From JAMXLO01 sp963812475 (lineage in GTDB: Bacteria; Pseudomonadota; Alphaproteobacteria; Acetobacterales; Acetobacteraceae), in the NCBI GenBank assembly GCA_963812475.1, contig CAWEVI010000064.1, forward strand, positions 1-64,000: a stretch of 64,000 nucleotides of DNA, written 5' to 3'. The number at the start of each line of letters is the position of its first letter. The stretch's first letter is position 1. This document shows, in pieces, positions 1 to 9,437 of this stretch. A program made the position numbers and the translations under genes. The notes under the pieces were generated by a model. It was not told the DNA's origin. It searched no databases and was given only the letters and a program-made list of their open reading frames with translations.

Positions 1-770
1 GCGTGATCGGCGGTGTCATGCGTCCGAAGAGACAGTGTGTCAGGCACTGATTGGCAATTATCGGGAGGAGCACATCTTCGCTCTGACCCAGGCGGTCGAA
101 CTATACGATGTCTATCAAACCAAGATGCTGATCTGCGACATGCAGATCGACGAAATTCTGAAGCGGCTGAAGAAGAACGCAGCACCGCCCAAGAGCAAGC
201 TTCCTCCTGCCCGGCGAAGGGCACGCCAGTCCAATGAACCAGCATTCCATGTACGTGAGGCACTTCATGCGATCCTCGGGGTGGACCTGACCCAGATCAA
301 CGGCCTGGGTCCATCCCTGGCGCTGAAGCTGGTCGGCGAGTGCGGCACCAACCTGACAGCCTGGCCGAGCGCGAAGCACTTCACCTCTTGGTTGGGGCTG
401 GCGCCTCACAACAAGATATCCGGGGGAAGGGACCGTCATCGAAGACGCGGCGCACGCGCAATCGGGCCGCCTCCTTATTGCGGCTCGTTGCCAGCTCGGT
501 TGGGCGAACCGATAGGCGCTGGGTGCTTTCTACCGCCGGCTATCGGCGCGGGTGGGGAAGGCGAAAGCGACCACCGCCACCGCCCGCAAGATCGCGGTTC
601 TGTTCTACAACACCCTTCGTCACGGCATGTCTTATGTCGATCCCGGCGCGAACTACTATGAAGATCGCTACCAGAAGCGCGTCCTGAACAACCTTCAACG
701 AAGGGCGAGGTCGCTGGGATTTATCCTGCTCAAGGTCGAGCCTGACACCGCCCAGGTCGGTGTTTCTTAG
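1..770 (+). pseudogene. IS110-family transposase, 5'-truncated by the window edge and frameshifted
   Basis: The C-terminal two thirds of an IS110/IS116/IS902-type transposase is readable, but in three frames. Frame 2 gives the middle part to about 420, including INGLGPSLALKLVGECG and FTSWLGLAPHNKISGG, which is the conserved transposase_20 (helix-hairpin-helix-like) region. Frame 1 continues from about 430 to 510 with SSKTRRTRNRAASLLRL. Frame 3 finishes from about 520 with FYNTLRHGMSYVDPG to a TAG at 768-770. Two indels therefore separate the parts, so no active enzyme can be made. The N-terminal RuvC-like catalytic half lies outside the window. An IS630 transposase fragment starts within about 20 bases of the stop, so this is one piece of a nested or abutting IS remnant. 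Confidence 0.85.
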
Positions 771-775
771 GAAAC

Positions 776-1345
776 TTTGCCAGCCTGATGAAGAAGGCCC
801 TTCTCGGCACCACCGCTGGTACCCCGATCGAGGTCTGGTTTCAGGACGAAGCCAGAGTGGGAAAGGGCTCGCTCACCTATGTTTGGGCGCCGATCGGCTC
901 GTGCCCACTGATGGTGCGCGATAACCGAGATGATTCGGCTTATCTGTTCGGAGCAATTTGCCCGGTCCGTGCCGTGGGCGCCGCCATCATCATGCCTGCT
1001 GCCAACGCCGAGGCGATGAACGAGCATCTCACTGAAATCAGCACGCAAGTGGCGTCAGGCGCCCACGCTGTCGTGGTCTGCGACAGAGCCGGCTGGCATC
1101 AGACCGGAGGGCGACTGCGTGTACCGGACAATATCACGCTACTTCCCCTGCCGTCTTATGCACCGGAACTGAACCCGATGGAAAATGTGTGGGAATATCT
1201 GCGCGGCAACAAACTCAGTCGTCTGGTCTGGGATAGCTACGATGCCATTGTCACCGCTTGCAAGGAAGGATGGGACTTCCTCATCAATGACCCAGACAGG
1301 ATCCGATCAATCGGGCATCGAGACTGGGCATGTGTCAATGTTTAG
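776..1345 (+). pseudogene. IS630-family transposase, C-terminal DDE domain only
   Basis: About 190 codons encode the DDE endonuclease domain of an IS630/Tc1-mariner-type transposase. The three acidic motifs are visible: FQDEARVG (first Asp, near residue 20 from the ATG at 788), VVCDRAGWHQTGG (second Asp, near residue 97) and YAPELNPMENVW (Glu, near residue 130). The usual upstream helix-turn-helix DNA-binding domain of about 130-150 residues is missing. In-frame similarity seems to reach a few codons upstream of the ATG, almost to the IS110 stop, so the N-terminus was probably lost at this junction rather than translated from 788. It could be the second ORF of a two-ORF element, but no first ORF precedes it. 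The ORF ends VNV-TAG, directly against a frameshifted gene on the other strand. Confidence 0.85.
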
Positions 1346-1907
1346 GCGGATTGGTTCTCGGCCTCGGTGGAGCAGGGCGAATGTGTCGGCGGGCTCCGGC
1401 GCTGGCACCGGGCCGGGCGGTGGTTCCGCCACCGGCGCGGGCGGGGCGCGGCCCAGCGCTTGCGCCATCAGGCCGATGGCACAGTGCTCGATCCAGGCGG
1501 CCTTCTCAGTGGCGGCGTAGTCCGCCTCGCGCTTCAACGAGCGGTTGGACGCGCAGCAGCAACGACCGTGCACCCCGCGCCTGGCGCATCATGTTGGCGG
1601 ACTGCGCGGTGCATCGCAGGACCCACGGCGAGAGACCGCCGCATTGCACCCGTGCCAGCCGCAGGCATTCCATCGCCTGGGCGTTGGCGGCGACGAACTG
1701 GGCGGCCAGATCCGCCTCCTCGGCGTTCGCGGGCAGCAGGCAGGCGACCGCGCCGATGGCAGCGTTGTCACGGTGGGCGAGGTCCTCGTCCGAGGCGGTG
1801 ATCGGCGGCGGGAGCGCGCCGCGGAGCGTGTGGACGATCTGGTAGTAGATGTCGCGGGGGAGCTGGTAGGTGAGGTCGGGCGGTTCGGGCGCGGGAGAGC
1901 TGACCAG
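1346..1907 (-). pseudogene. Frameshifted conserved hypothetical protein
   Basis: Read on the minus strand, one protein is split over two frames. The first part starts around 1907 with SSPAPEPPDLTYQLPRDIYY and runs through NAAIGAVACLLPANAEEADL and SANMMRQARGARSLLLRVQ. After a one-base slip near 1535-1550 it continues in another frame with KREADYAATEKAAWIEHCAI and FALLHRGREPIRLN. I associate this kind of alanine-rich protein with repeated copies in Acetobacteraceae genomes, but I know no function. No ATG is visible at the natural start (a CTG lies at 1907), and the 3' end runs straight into the end of the IS630 fragment. It is therefore damaged at both ends and inside. Confidence 0.6.
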
Positions 1908-2027
1908 GTGGGAGTATGTCGGTAGTTTAGTTGCCTGACTAAGGTAGTTTTCCCTAACTAAGTCTGCGCCGCCCAAATACCTGCTAGCATTGATTGACGC
2001 ACCCCATTTTCGTGCATACAACAATTG

Positions 2028-2298
2028 ATGGACATCAGCTTCGATCCGGCGAAGCGTGACAAGACGCTCGCCGAGCGAGGCCTGGACTTTGCTGATGCCG
2101 GCCTCGTGTTTGCGGGCGTGACCTCGACGGTCTCCAAGACATGCGGTAAAAATCGGCAGGAACCGGTAAATAACCATCGGTCGGCCTCGGGCCCCTCGCT
2201 TTCCCCGCTCCAGACGACACGCGGAGACAAGAGACACAATTTCGATGAGGTATGCACATGCCAGCGAAGAAGCGCAGCGGTTCGACTGGCTGGATTGA
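2028..2298 (+). pseudogene. brnT: brnT toxin remnant (BrnT/BrnA toxin-antitoxin module)
   Basis: The first about 30 codons read MDISFDPAKRDKTLAERGLD followed by FADAGLVFAGVTST, the typical BrnT opening (BrnT is a RelE-fold ribonuclease toxin of about 90 residues). After that the frame no longer resembles BrnT, but a C-terminal piece ISMRYAHASEEAQRF, the usual BrnT tail, appears in another frame at 2239-2298 and overlaps the start of the antitoxin gene. At least one frameshift, probably more, lies between. The toxin is very likely dead while the downstream antitoxin is still open. Confidence 0.65.
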
Positions 2299-2605
2299 TC
2301 CCGACGATGCACCTGAACTGACGGCGGAGATGCTTGCCGAGGCGGAGGTGTTCACGGGCGAGCGGTTTGTGCGCCGCGGCCCCGGCAGGCCGAAGGCGGA
2401 GGTGACGAAGGAGAAGATCAGCGTGCGGCTCGATCCGGATGTGTTGGCTCGGTTGCGGGAGGCAGGACCTGGGTGGCAGTCACGCATCAACGTCGTGCTG
2501 CGGAAGGCGTTGGGTTTGGATGGTGTGGCGGCAGGCACTCCGCCAAGCCGAACAGGGGGCGCTGGGTTGGCGCAACATCGGGCGAGAGCGCGTCGTGTCG
2601 GCTGA
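2258..2605 (+). CDS. brnA: BrnA-family antitoxin
   Basis: A small basic protein of about 115 residues (ATG at 2258; another in-frame ATG lies at 2252). The central part matches the BrnA antitoxin pattern: an acidic lead TAEMLAEAEVFTGER, then RRGPGRPKAEVTKE, then a ribbon-helix-helix-like segment KISVRLDPDVLARLREAGP and WQSRINVVLRKALGL. BrnA normally binds and neutralises BrnT and represses the operon. BrnA proteins usually stop shortly after KALGL; here about 30 extra residues rich in Arg/Gly follow, suggesting loss of the original stop. The partner brnT upstream is frameshifted, making this an orphan antitoxin. It overlaps the brnT remnant by about 40 bases, as expected for this operon type. 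Confidence 0.7.
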   Translation: MPAKKRSGSTGWIDPDDAPELTAEMLAEAEVFTGERFVRRGPGRPKAEVTKEKISVRLDPDVLARLREAGPGWQSRINVVLRKALGLDGVAAGTPPSRTGGAGLAQHRARARRVG

Positions 2606-2748
2606 ACGACCATAACCTGCGGTGTCCTGTCTATAGCACTAGCACTGCCCCCACGGCACGCACGTCGGGTGCAGGGAAACACTGCATTCACCTGACTGGC
2701 ACGTTGGCCCTGGGCGTTGCACAGGCACTGCGGGCTGCTCTAGTCCGT

Positions 2749-3298
2749 CTAGTGACCTGTATTGTGCGGTGGCAGTTTGGAGAACGCTTCCACTGCAGAC
2801 TCCACGAAAATTCCCGTCTGATTCGGTGGAAGCCCGCGGTCTCGATACGCCTGCAAGACAAAGCTCAGGCGCTCACAAACACGCTCATTGGTGCCCGTGG
2901 GGCTAAATTCCGAAATCTTGCGGCAATAGGTCCGAAATCCAGATATTGTTTCCTTTTTCCACGAAGACGAAAGTGATGAGCCGCCAGAAAAAGTCATCAT
3001 TGAAGCCCAATTGCTCCAGAGTATGAAGGAGTTGGAGTTCCCACTGAGGACCTATCGGTGAGCGTCCTCCGCTTTGAGATACATCAAGGCCACGCTTTGA
3101 CGGTTGCGATCCGCTATGTTCCACAGAGACGCTAGTACGAAGGGAGGAGGTGAATTCAATTTCGGCGCGGGATGCTCTTGGGAAAATATCGTCGGAGCGC
3201 CCCGCCAATACGCCACGGTCGCGGAGACCTGTCACCAGTTCTCCTGCTATGGAAATGCTCATTTGGCCGTTGCCGAAGAAGGGCAAACCACGTAGCAC
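2749..3298 (-). other. AT-richer stretch with two unrecognised minus-strand ORFs
   Basis: Two overlapping minus-strand frames are open here: 2903-3298 (contains SDDIFPRASRAEIEF and LLHTLEQLGFNDDFFWRL) and 2749-3000 (contains TNERVCERLSFVLQAYRDRG and GIFVESAVEAF). Both have residue composition more like real protein than the Arg/Pro-rich shadow frames elsewhere, and they could be one gene broken by a frameshift in the overlap (2903-3000). I do not recognise either. The stretch looks visibly poorer in G+C than its surroundings, which suggests foreign origin together with the neighbouring fragment at 3535-4032. Confidence 0.25.
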
Positions 3299-3337
3299 CT
3301 TCCTGGGCTAACGTCGCAGATTTCGATGGACGAGTGG

Positions 3338-3554
3338 CTAGCCTGGATTTCTCATACGTCCGGAGTGACTGCACGCCGATATCCTGCATTTGAGTTTATA
3401 ATCAACGTCCTACGGGAAGCCCGTCCTCGACCGGAATTAGACAGACTGTTTTTCGCCCTTCCGGTTCGTGACCGCCATAGCCATAAACAACTGATAAGAG
3501 TAAAGAATTGCGAAGCAGCCCCGATCGTCGGGAACTATGAGAAATCCAGGCTAG
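3338..3554. repeat. 19-bp perfect inverted repeat flanking 179 bp
   Basis: CTAGCCTGGATTTCTCATA at 3338-3356 is the exact reverse complement of 3536-3554. The arms enclose 179 bp with no recognised gene. The right arm contains the stop codon of the minus-strand ORF 3535-4032 (reading LPSLDFS-stop). Identity stops precisely at both sides of each arm. Confidence 0.8.
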
Positions 3555-4032
3555 GCAGCAACTCCCATCCTGAGTTTAGCAGACTCGCGGTACCGCCTGC
3601 GTTCAAAAACTCCACCCACGACCGATCAGAGAGGTTCTTCGCCGGTATCGGGGAAAGATACGTTAGGAATGTCCGGCCGGCGGACCGACCCAGACGATTG
3701 CGTATGTAGTCCTTCGCGCGGTTGACGTCGCGCCAGTCTAGGGCCCCTTCGATCGCACGTGCCAATCTGCCCATCCACAGCCAAACTTGCGTAAATTTCT
3801 GCCGCTGCGACAGGTCGTAGGGTCGGCCGCCCTCAAGTAGGGACAGGTGGGCGTCGGAGAGGTCCATGACTTCGCTGAAGCGGCCTCGGGCGCTAAGATT
3901 CGCGACAATATCGGAATCGTTCATTTCACCCAGCCCTTCTTCTAGCCCTATGAACCAGAGTGATGCTCGGGGATTTCCGTATCCGAGGAACCCAAGGATC
4001 CGGTCGACAGCAGCCTTCCCAAGATCGATCAA
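3535..4032 (-). CDS. Hypothetical protein, possibly truncated, uracil-DNA-glycosylase-like N-terminus
   Basis: A 165-residue protein starting MIDLGKAAVDRILGFLGYGN. The segment GNPRASLWFIGLEEGLGE resembles the first strand and loop of a family of uracil-DNA-glycosylase-fold proteins (GNP-x-A-x-x-WFIG-x-EEG), and KFTQVWLWMGRLARAI and IRNRLGRSAGRTFLTYLSPIP fit the same pattern. Members I know of run longer, with a further strand carrying a conserved Tyr-Gly. Here the protein ends abruptly with LLPSLDFS exactly inside one arm of a 19-bp inverted repeat, so I suspect a C-terminal truncation. The DNA looks AT-richer than neighbouring genes, consistent with transfer. Function is inferred only from fold-level resemblance. 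Confidence 0.5.
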   Translation of the reverse strand: MIDLGKAAVDRILGFLGYGNPRASLWFIGLEEGLGEMNDSDIVANLSARGRFSEVMDLSDAHLSLLEGGRPYDLSQRQKFTQVWLWMGRLARAIEGALDWRDVNRAKDYIRNRLGRSAGRTFLTYLSPIPAKNLSDRSWVEFLNAGGTASLLNSGWELLPSLDFS

Positions 4033-4280
4033 GTTGCCCCCTTACAATTGTCCCCAAGATGCTATTACTTGATCATAACACTGGGATGGCTGCCATGGCC
4101 ACTGTCGGCCCATCCTGAATGATGTTCCGTTCGGACTGTTCAGCGGCGATGCGCTCCTCGTAGCTCGGGGCATGACGTGCGCGGCTGGCTGCCTTTCGCT
4201 TCGAGATCGAAGCGCCACCGACCCATGGACCGGAGCTCTCCGAGGCTGCATGTCGGGCCGGTTTCCACTAGGATAGTTCG

Positions 4281-4868
4281 ATGAACACCGCCATCCGCCG
4301 CAAGGTCCCGCACCACATGACCGTGGACGAGTTCATCGCATGGGTCGGCGACGGTCGCTGGCAACTGGTCGATGGCGAGCCGCGCGCCATGGCGCCGGCC
4401 AACGCAACGCATGGCATCATCCAGGCGAACCTCGCCTACACCCTGACCCGTCATTTGCGGGATGCCGCCAGCCCGTGCCGAGCCGTGACGGAACCCGCCA
4501 TCGTTCCCCGCGTGCGTGCCCGCAGCAACATGCGCGTGCCCGACGTGGCGGTTACCTGTTCGCAAATCGATGCCGGACAGCTCGCGTTGCCCGACCCGTT
4601 GCTCGTTGTCGAGATCCTGTCGCCGACCAACGAACAGGAGACCTGGGAGAACGTCTGGACCTACGTGTCGATCCCAAGCGTGCAGGAGATACTGGTGCTC
4701 CGTTCGGCGTCGATCGCGGCCGATCTGCTGCGCCGGCGCACGGACGCCACCTGGCCCGAGGAGCCGATCCAGATCCGCCGCGACGCAACACTGCGTCTGG
4801 AGTGCATCGGCCTGACGTGCCCGCTCGCCGAATTCTACATTGGCACGTATCTCGCGCGCGGTGCGTGA
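4281..4868 (+). CDS. Uma2 family (DUF820) putative endonuclease
   Basis: A 195-residue protein of the Uma2/DUF820 family (PF05685), which adopts a restriction-endonuclease-like PD-(D/E)xK fold. Visible hallmarks are the N-terminal helix MTVDEFIAWVGDGRWQLVDGE with the conserved Glu, the central strand RVPDVAVTCS containing the candidate metal-binding Asp, and LLVVEILSPTNE with the Glu of the (D/E)xK-like motif; the usual Lys is not obvious. These proteins are abundant in mobile and accessory regions; their substrate is not established. The ATG at 4281 fits the family's usual length. A second, shattered member of the family lies at 18500-19105. It stands alone and is followed at once by a hairpin at 4879-4912. 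Confidence 0.85.
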   Translation: MNTAIRRKVPHHMTVDEFIAWVGDGRWQLVDGEPRAMAPANATHGIIQANLAYTLTRHLRDAASPCRAVTEPAIVPRVRARSNMRVPDVAVTCSQIDAGQLALPDPLLVVEILSPTNEQETWENVWTYVSIPSVQEILVLRSASIAADLLRRRTDATWPEEPIQIRRDATLRLECIGLTCPLAEFYIGTYLARGA

Positions 4869-4878
4869 CCTGGTTGGC

Positions 4879-4912
4879 CACGCCTTCTCTCTGTGCTGGC
4901 AGAGAAGGCGTG
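4879..4912. terminator. Strong hairpin between convergent genes
   Basis: CACGCCTTCTCT at 4879-4890 pairs perfectly with AGAGAAGGCGTG at 4901-4912 around a 10-base loop, and outer G/C bases extend the stem imperfectly. It starts 10 bases after the Uma2 stop and lies in the gap towards atpC on the other strand. No clear T run follows, so it is a plausible bidirectional transcription barrier rather than a textbook intrinsic terminator. Confidence 0.5.
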
Positions 4913-4915
4913 GGT

Positions 4916-4934
4916 GGCCGGCACAAGGCCGGCC
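4916..4934. repeat. Short GC palindrome (REP-like)
   Basis: GGCCGGC at 4916-4922 and GCCGGCC at 4928-4934 form a perfect 7-bp stem around ACAAG, followed by ATGACG. The shape (GC stem, 5-base loop, then ATGAC) is like the palindromes at 5449-5474 and inside dnaE2, so this is probably a divergent copy of the same small repeat family. Confidence 0.5.
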
Positions 4935-5007
4935 ATGACGATGAAGCGATGAAGCCGGCTTAGGCGATGAAGCATGAGGCGCGTTCGGAACGTTTCTCGG
5001 CAGATCT

Positions 5008-5427
5008 TTATCGCCCCGTCAGCAGCCCATCCACCGCCTCGATCAGCGCCCGCGCAGACTGCGCGCGTTCCAGCGCCAGTTCCTCGCCAACAACGTCGGA
5101 GGCGTCGATCTGCGCCAGCGCCGCATCGGCTTCGGCCAGGCGGCGCTCGCCCTCAGACCGTTGCAGATCACCAACAGGCATCACCTCATTGGCCAGCACG
5201 GTGCAGCGCTCCGGCGTGACCTCGGCGAAACCGCCGGCGACGAACATCTGGTCGGTGATGCGCTCACCCTCATACAGCGCGATCACCCCGCCGCGCAGCA
5301 TGACGATCATCGGCGTGTGGCCCTCCAGAACACCCATGTCGCCTTCCGAGGCCGGGATGACCACCATGTCCACCGGCCGGGACAGCAGCAACCTCTCCGG
5401 ACTGACGATCTCCAGGTTCACCGGCAC
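5008..5427 (-). CDS. atpC: F1F0 ATP synthase subunit epsilon
   Basis: A 139-residue epsilon subunit of the F1 sector, the central-stalk protein that couples rotation and can inhibit ATP hydrolysis. The N-terminal beta-sandwich (about residues 1-85) is clear: LEIVSPERLLLSRPVDMVVI, EGDMGVLEGHTPMIVMLRGG and MFVAGGFAEVTPERCTVLA. The C-terminal helical hairpin is Ala/Glu-rich (SEGERRLAEADAALAQIDAS). The start is a GTG at 5425-5427. It is the last gene of the atpHAGDC operon. It is separated from atpD by 121 bases that contain REP-like palindromes, unlike the tight spacing elsewhere in the operon, which may lower or uncouple its expression. Confidence 0.97.
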   Translation of the reverse strand: MPVNLEIVSPERLLLSRPVDMVVIPASEGDMGVLEGHTPMIVMLRGGVIALYEGERITDQMFVAGGFAEVTPERCTVLANEVMPVGDLQRSEGERRLAEADAALAQIDASDVVGEELALERAQSARALIEAVDGLLTGR

Positions 5428-5448
5428 GGGCTGGCCTCCAGTGGGGAG

Positions 5449-5474
5449 ATGGCCGGGTCAAGCCCGGCCATGAC
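5449..5474. repeat. REP-like palindrome between atpD and atpC, with degenerate copies to 5541
   Basis: Arms 5449-5457 and 5463-5471 (ATGGCCGGG / CCCGGCCAT) enclose the loop TCAAG, followed by GAC. The bases 5449-5469 are identical to 63162-63182 inside dnaE2. Two weaker copies follow at about 5484-5502 and 5512-5537 (both ending GCCCGCCAT). The cluster fills most of the atpD-atpC gap and could form hairpins in the operon mRNA. Confidence 0.8.
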
Positions 5475-5548
5475 GGTCAAGACGAGGCCGGCGCCCGCCA
5501 TAAGGGTAACAACGAGGCCCTCGCCCGCCATGACGGCCCCAGCCGGCA

Positions 5549-6982
<1,434 letters not shown>

Positions 6983-7002
6983 CTTGCTCTATCCCTTGCG
7001 TA

Positions 7003-7884
7003 TCAAACGGCTTCGGCGCCGGAGATGATCTCGATCAGTTCCCGCGTGATGTTCGCCTGGCGCGCGCGGTTGTAGTTCAGCGTCAGGCGCTTGATCATGT
7101 CGCCGGCGTTGCGGGTCGCATTGTCCATCGCTGTCATCCGCGCGCCGTGTTCGCCGGCCGCACTTTCCAGCAGCGCACGGTAGATCTGGATCGCCAGCAC
7201 CTGCGGCAGCAATCGCGCGAGGATCGTCTCCTCGTCCGGTTCGAAGTCGTAACTTGCGCCGCCCAGATCGATAACGTCGTCCTCGGCGGGCGGCGGCGCC
7301 GGAATAAGCTGCTGCTCGGTGACGACCTGCGATATCACCGAACGGAAGCGATTGTAGATGATGATGCAGGCATCGATTTCCCCCGCATCCAGCATCGCGG
7401 TGATGCGGGTGCCGACCTCCACCGCGTCGGAATATTCCAGTCGCCGTTTCCCCGCATAGGAGATGTCGCCGGTGATCCGGCTGGCCAGTTCGCGGCGCAG
7501 GTAGTCACGCCCCTTCCGCCCGACCGCCAGGATCTTGACCGTCTTGCCCTGCGATTCCAGTCGGCGAGCCAGCGTGCGCGTGGCGCGGCCGATGCTGGAA
7601 TTGAACGCACCGGCCAGGCCGCGATCCGCCGTCACCGGGACCAGCAGATAGGTCTGGTCCTTCCCGGTCCCCGCGAGCAGCGCCGGTGCGTCCGGCATGT
7701 CCGCGACCGACGCCGCCAGGGCGCGCAGCATGCGCTCCATGCGATCGGCGTAGGGCCGCGCCGCCTCCGCCTGCTGCTGCGCGCGACGCAGCTTGGACGC
7801 TGACACCATCTTCATGGCGGAGGTGATCTTCTGCGTCGATTTCACGCTGGCGATGCGCGTGCGGAGCGCTTTCAGGCTCGGCAT
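7003..7884 (-). CDS. atpG: F1F0 ATP synthase subunit gamma
   Basis: The rotor shaft subunit of F1, 293 residues. The N-terminal coiled-coil helix is conserved (LKALRTRIASVKSTQKITSA then MKMVSASKLRRAQQQ), and so is the C-terminal one (MTAMDNATRNAGDMI and LTLNYNRARQANITRELIEI). The middle Rossmann-like domain contains DRGLAGAFN. The start ATG is at 7882-7884, 19 bases after the atpA stop. Translation is probably linked to the rest of the operon. Confidence 0.97.
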   Translation of the reverse strand: MPSLKALRTRIASVKSTQKITSAMKMVSASKLRRAQQQAEAARPYADRMERMLRALAASVADMPDAPALLAGTGKDQTYLLVPVTADRGLAGAFNSSIGRATRTLARRLESQGKTVKILAVGRKGRDYLRRELASRITGDISYAGKRRLEYSDAVEVGTRITAMLDAGEIDACIIIYNRFRSVISQVVTEQQLIPAPPPAEDDVIDLGGASYDFEPDEETILARLLPQVLAIQIYRALLESAAGEHGARMTAMDNATRNAGDMIKRLTLNYNRARQANITRELIEIISGAEAV

Positions 7885-7903
7885 TGCAAACTCCCGGACG
7901 CGA

Positions 7904-9436
7904 TCAACTGAACGACTTCGCGAAATTATCCAGGAACCCGGTCAGCTTCTTTTCGGTGTCCGGCTTGATCTCCAGATCGCTGCGGATCGCCTCCATGACC
8001 GAAGGCTCGCGTGACTTCAGGTCGGACAGAAGCTGCGACTCGAAGGCGCCGATCCGGCCGACATCGACCTTGTCGAGATAGCCGCGCACGCCCGCGAAGA
8101 TCGCCACCACCTGCTCCTCGATCGGCACCGGCTTGAACTGCGGCTGCTTCAACAGCTCGGTCAGCCGCGACCCGCGCGCCAGCAACTGCTGCGTCGATGC
8201 GTCCAGATCCGAGGCGAACTGCGCGAATGCTGCCATTTCCCGGTACTGCGCCAGCTCCAGCTTGATGCGTCCGGCGACTTGCTTCATCGCCCGAACCTGC
8301 GCCGCCGACCCCACGCGCGAGACCGAGATCCCGACATTCACCGCCGGTCGGATGCCGCGGAAGAACAGCTCGGTCTCCAAAAATATCTGACCATCGGTGA
8401 TCGAGATCACGTTGGTCGGGATATAGGCCGAAACGTCGCCGGCCTGCGTCTCGATCACCGGCAGCGCGGTGAGCGAACCGTTGCCATGCTCCTCGTTCAT
8501 CTTCGCCGCGCGCTCGAGCAGGCGCGAATGCAGATAGAACACATCGCCCGGATAGGCCTCGCGTCCCGGCGGCCGGCGCAGCAGCAGCGACATCTGACGA
8601 TAGGCAACCGCATGCTTCGACAGGTCGTCGTAGAAGATCACCGCATGGCGGCCGTTGTCGCGGAAGAACTCGCCCATCGTGCAGCCGGTATAGGGCGCGA
8701 GAAACTGCATCGGCGCCGGATCGGACGCGGTGGCAGCGACCACGATGGAGTATTCCAGCGCGCCGTACTCCTCCAGCGTCTGCACCAGCTGGGCGACGGT
8801 AGAGCGCTTCTGCCCGATCGCGACGTAGATGCAGTACAGCTTCTTGCTCTCGTCGCTCCCGGCGTTGATCTGTTTCTGGTTGATGATCGTGTCGATGATC
8901 ACCGCGGTCTTGCCGGTCTGGCGATCGCCGATGATCAGCTCGCGCTGGCCACGGCCGATCGGGATCAGCGCGTCGATCGCCTTCAGTCCGGTCTGCACCG
9001 GCTCGTGCACCGACTTGCGCGGGATGATGCCGGGCGCCTTCACCTCGACGCGGCTGCGATGCACGTCGGTCAGCGGGCCCTTGCCATCGATCGGCGTGCC
9101 GAGCCCGTCCACCACGCGGCCGAGCAGCCCATTGCCGATCGGCACATCGACGATCGAGCCAGTGCGCGCGACGGTATCGCCCTCGCGGATCTGGCGATCG
9201 TCGCCGAAGATCACCACGCCGACGTTATCGGTTTCCAGGTTCAGCGCCATGCCGCGCAGGCCGGCGCCGGGAAATTCCACCATCTCGCCGGCCATGCAGT
9301 TCTGCAGGCCGAACACGCGGGCGATGCCGTCGCCGACGGACAACACCTGGCCGGTCTCGGCGACGTTGGCCTCGGTGTCGAACGCGGCGATCTGCTTCTT
9401 CAGAATCTCCGAGATCTCGGCTGGGCGGATCTCCAT
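7904..9436 (-). CDS. atpA: F1F0 ATP synthase subunit alpha
   Basis: The non-catalytic nucleotide-binding alpha subunit, 510 residues, standard length. It has a Walker A P-loop GDRQTGKT at residues 170-177, HAVIFYDDLSKHAVAYR (Walker B), and the family signature near PAVNVGISVSRVGSAAQ, including the conserved SR of the arginine finger. ATG start at 9434-9436, 1 base after the atpH stop, so the two are probably translationally coupled. Second gene of the operon. Confidence 0.98.
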   Translation of the reverse strand: MEIRPAEISEILKKQIAAFDTEANVAETGQVLSVGDGIARVFGLQNCMAGEMVEFPGAGLRGMALNLETDNVGVVIFGDDRQIREGDTVARTGSIVDVPIGNGLLGRVVDGLGTPIDGKGPLTDVHRSRVEVKAPGIIPRKSVHEPVQTGLKAIDALIPIGRGQRELIIGDRQTGKTAVIIDTIINQKQINAGSDESKKLYCIYVAIGQKRSTVAQLVQTLEEYGALEYSIVVAATASDPAPMQFLAPYTGCTMGEFFRDNGRHAVIFYDDLSKHAVAYRQMSLLLRRPPGREAYPGDVFYLHSRLLERAAKMNEEHGNGSLTALPVIETQAGDVSAYIPTNVISITDGQIFLETELFFRGIRPAVNVGISVSRVGSAAQVRAMKQVAGRIKLELAQYREMAAFAQFASDLDASTQQLLARGSRLTELLKQPQFKPVPIEEQVVAIFAGVRGYLDKVDVGRIGAFESQLLSDLKSREPSVMEAIRSDLEIKPDTEKKLTGFLDNFAKSFS

Positions 9437-9437
9437 A

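Noticed and set aside
1..770. Programmed frameshifting in the IS110 transposase
   Set aside because: IS110 transposases are normally made from one frame, and two separate shifts without a slippery motif point to decay.
1..4100. Complete integrative element or prophage at the left end
   Set aside because: No integrase, attachment repeats or structural genes are seen; only fragments and a toxin-antitoxin remnant are present.
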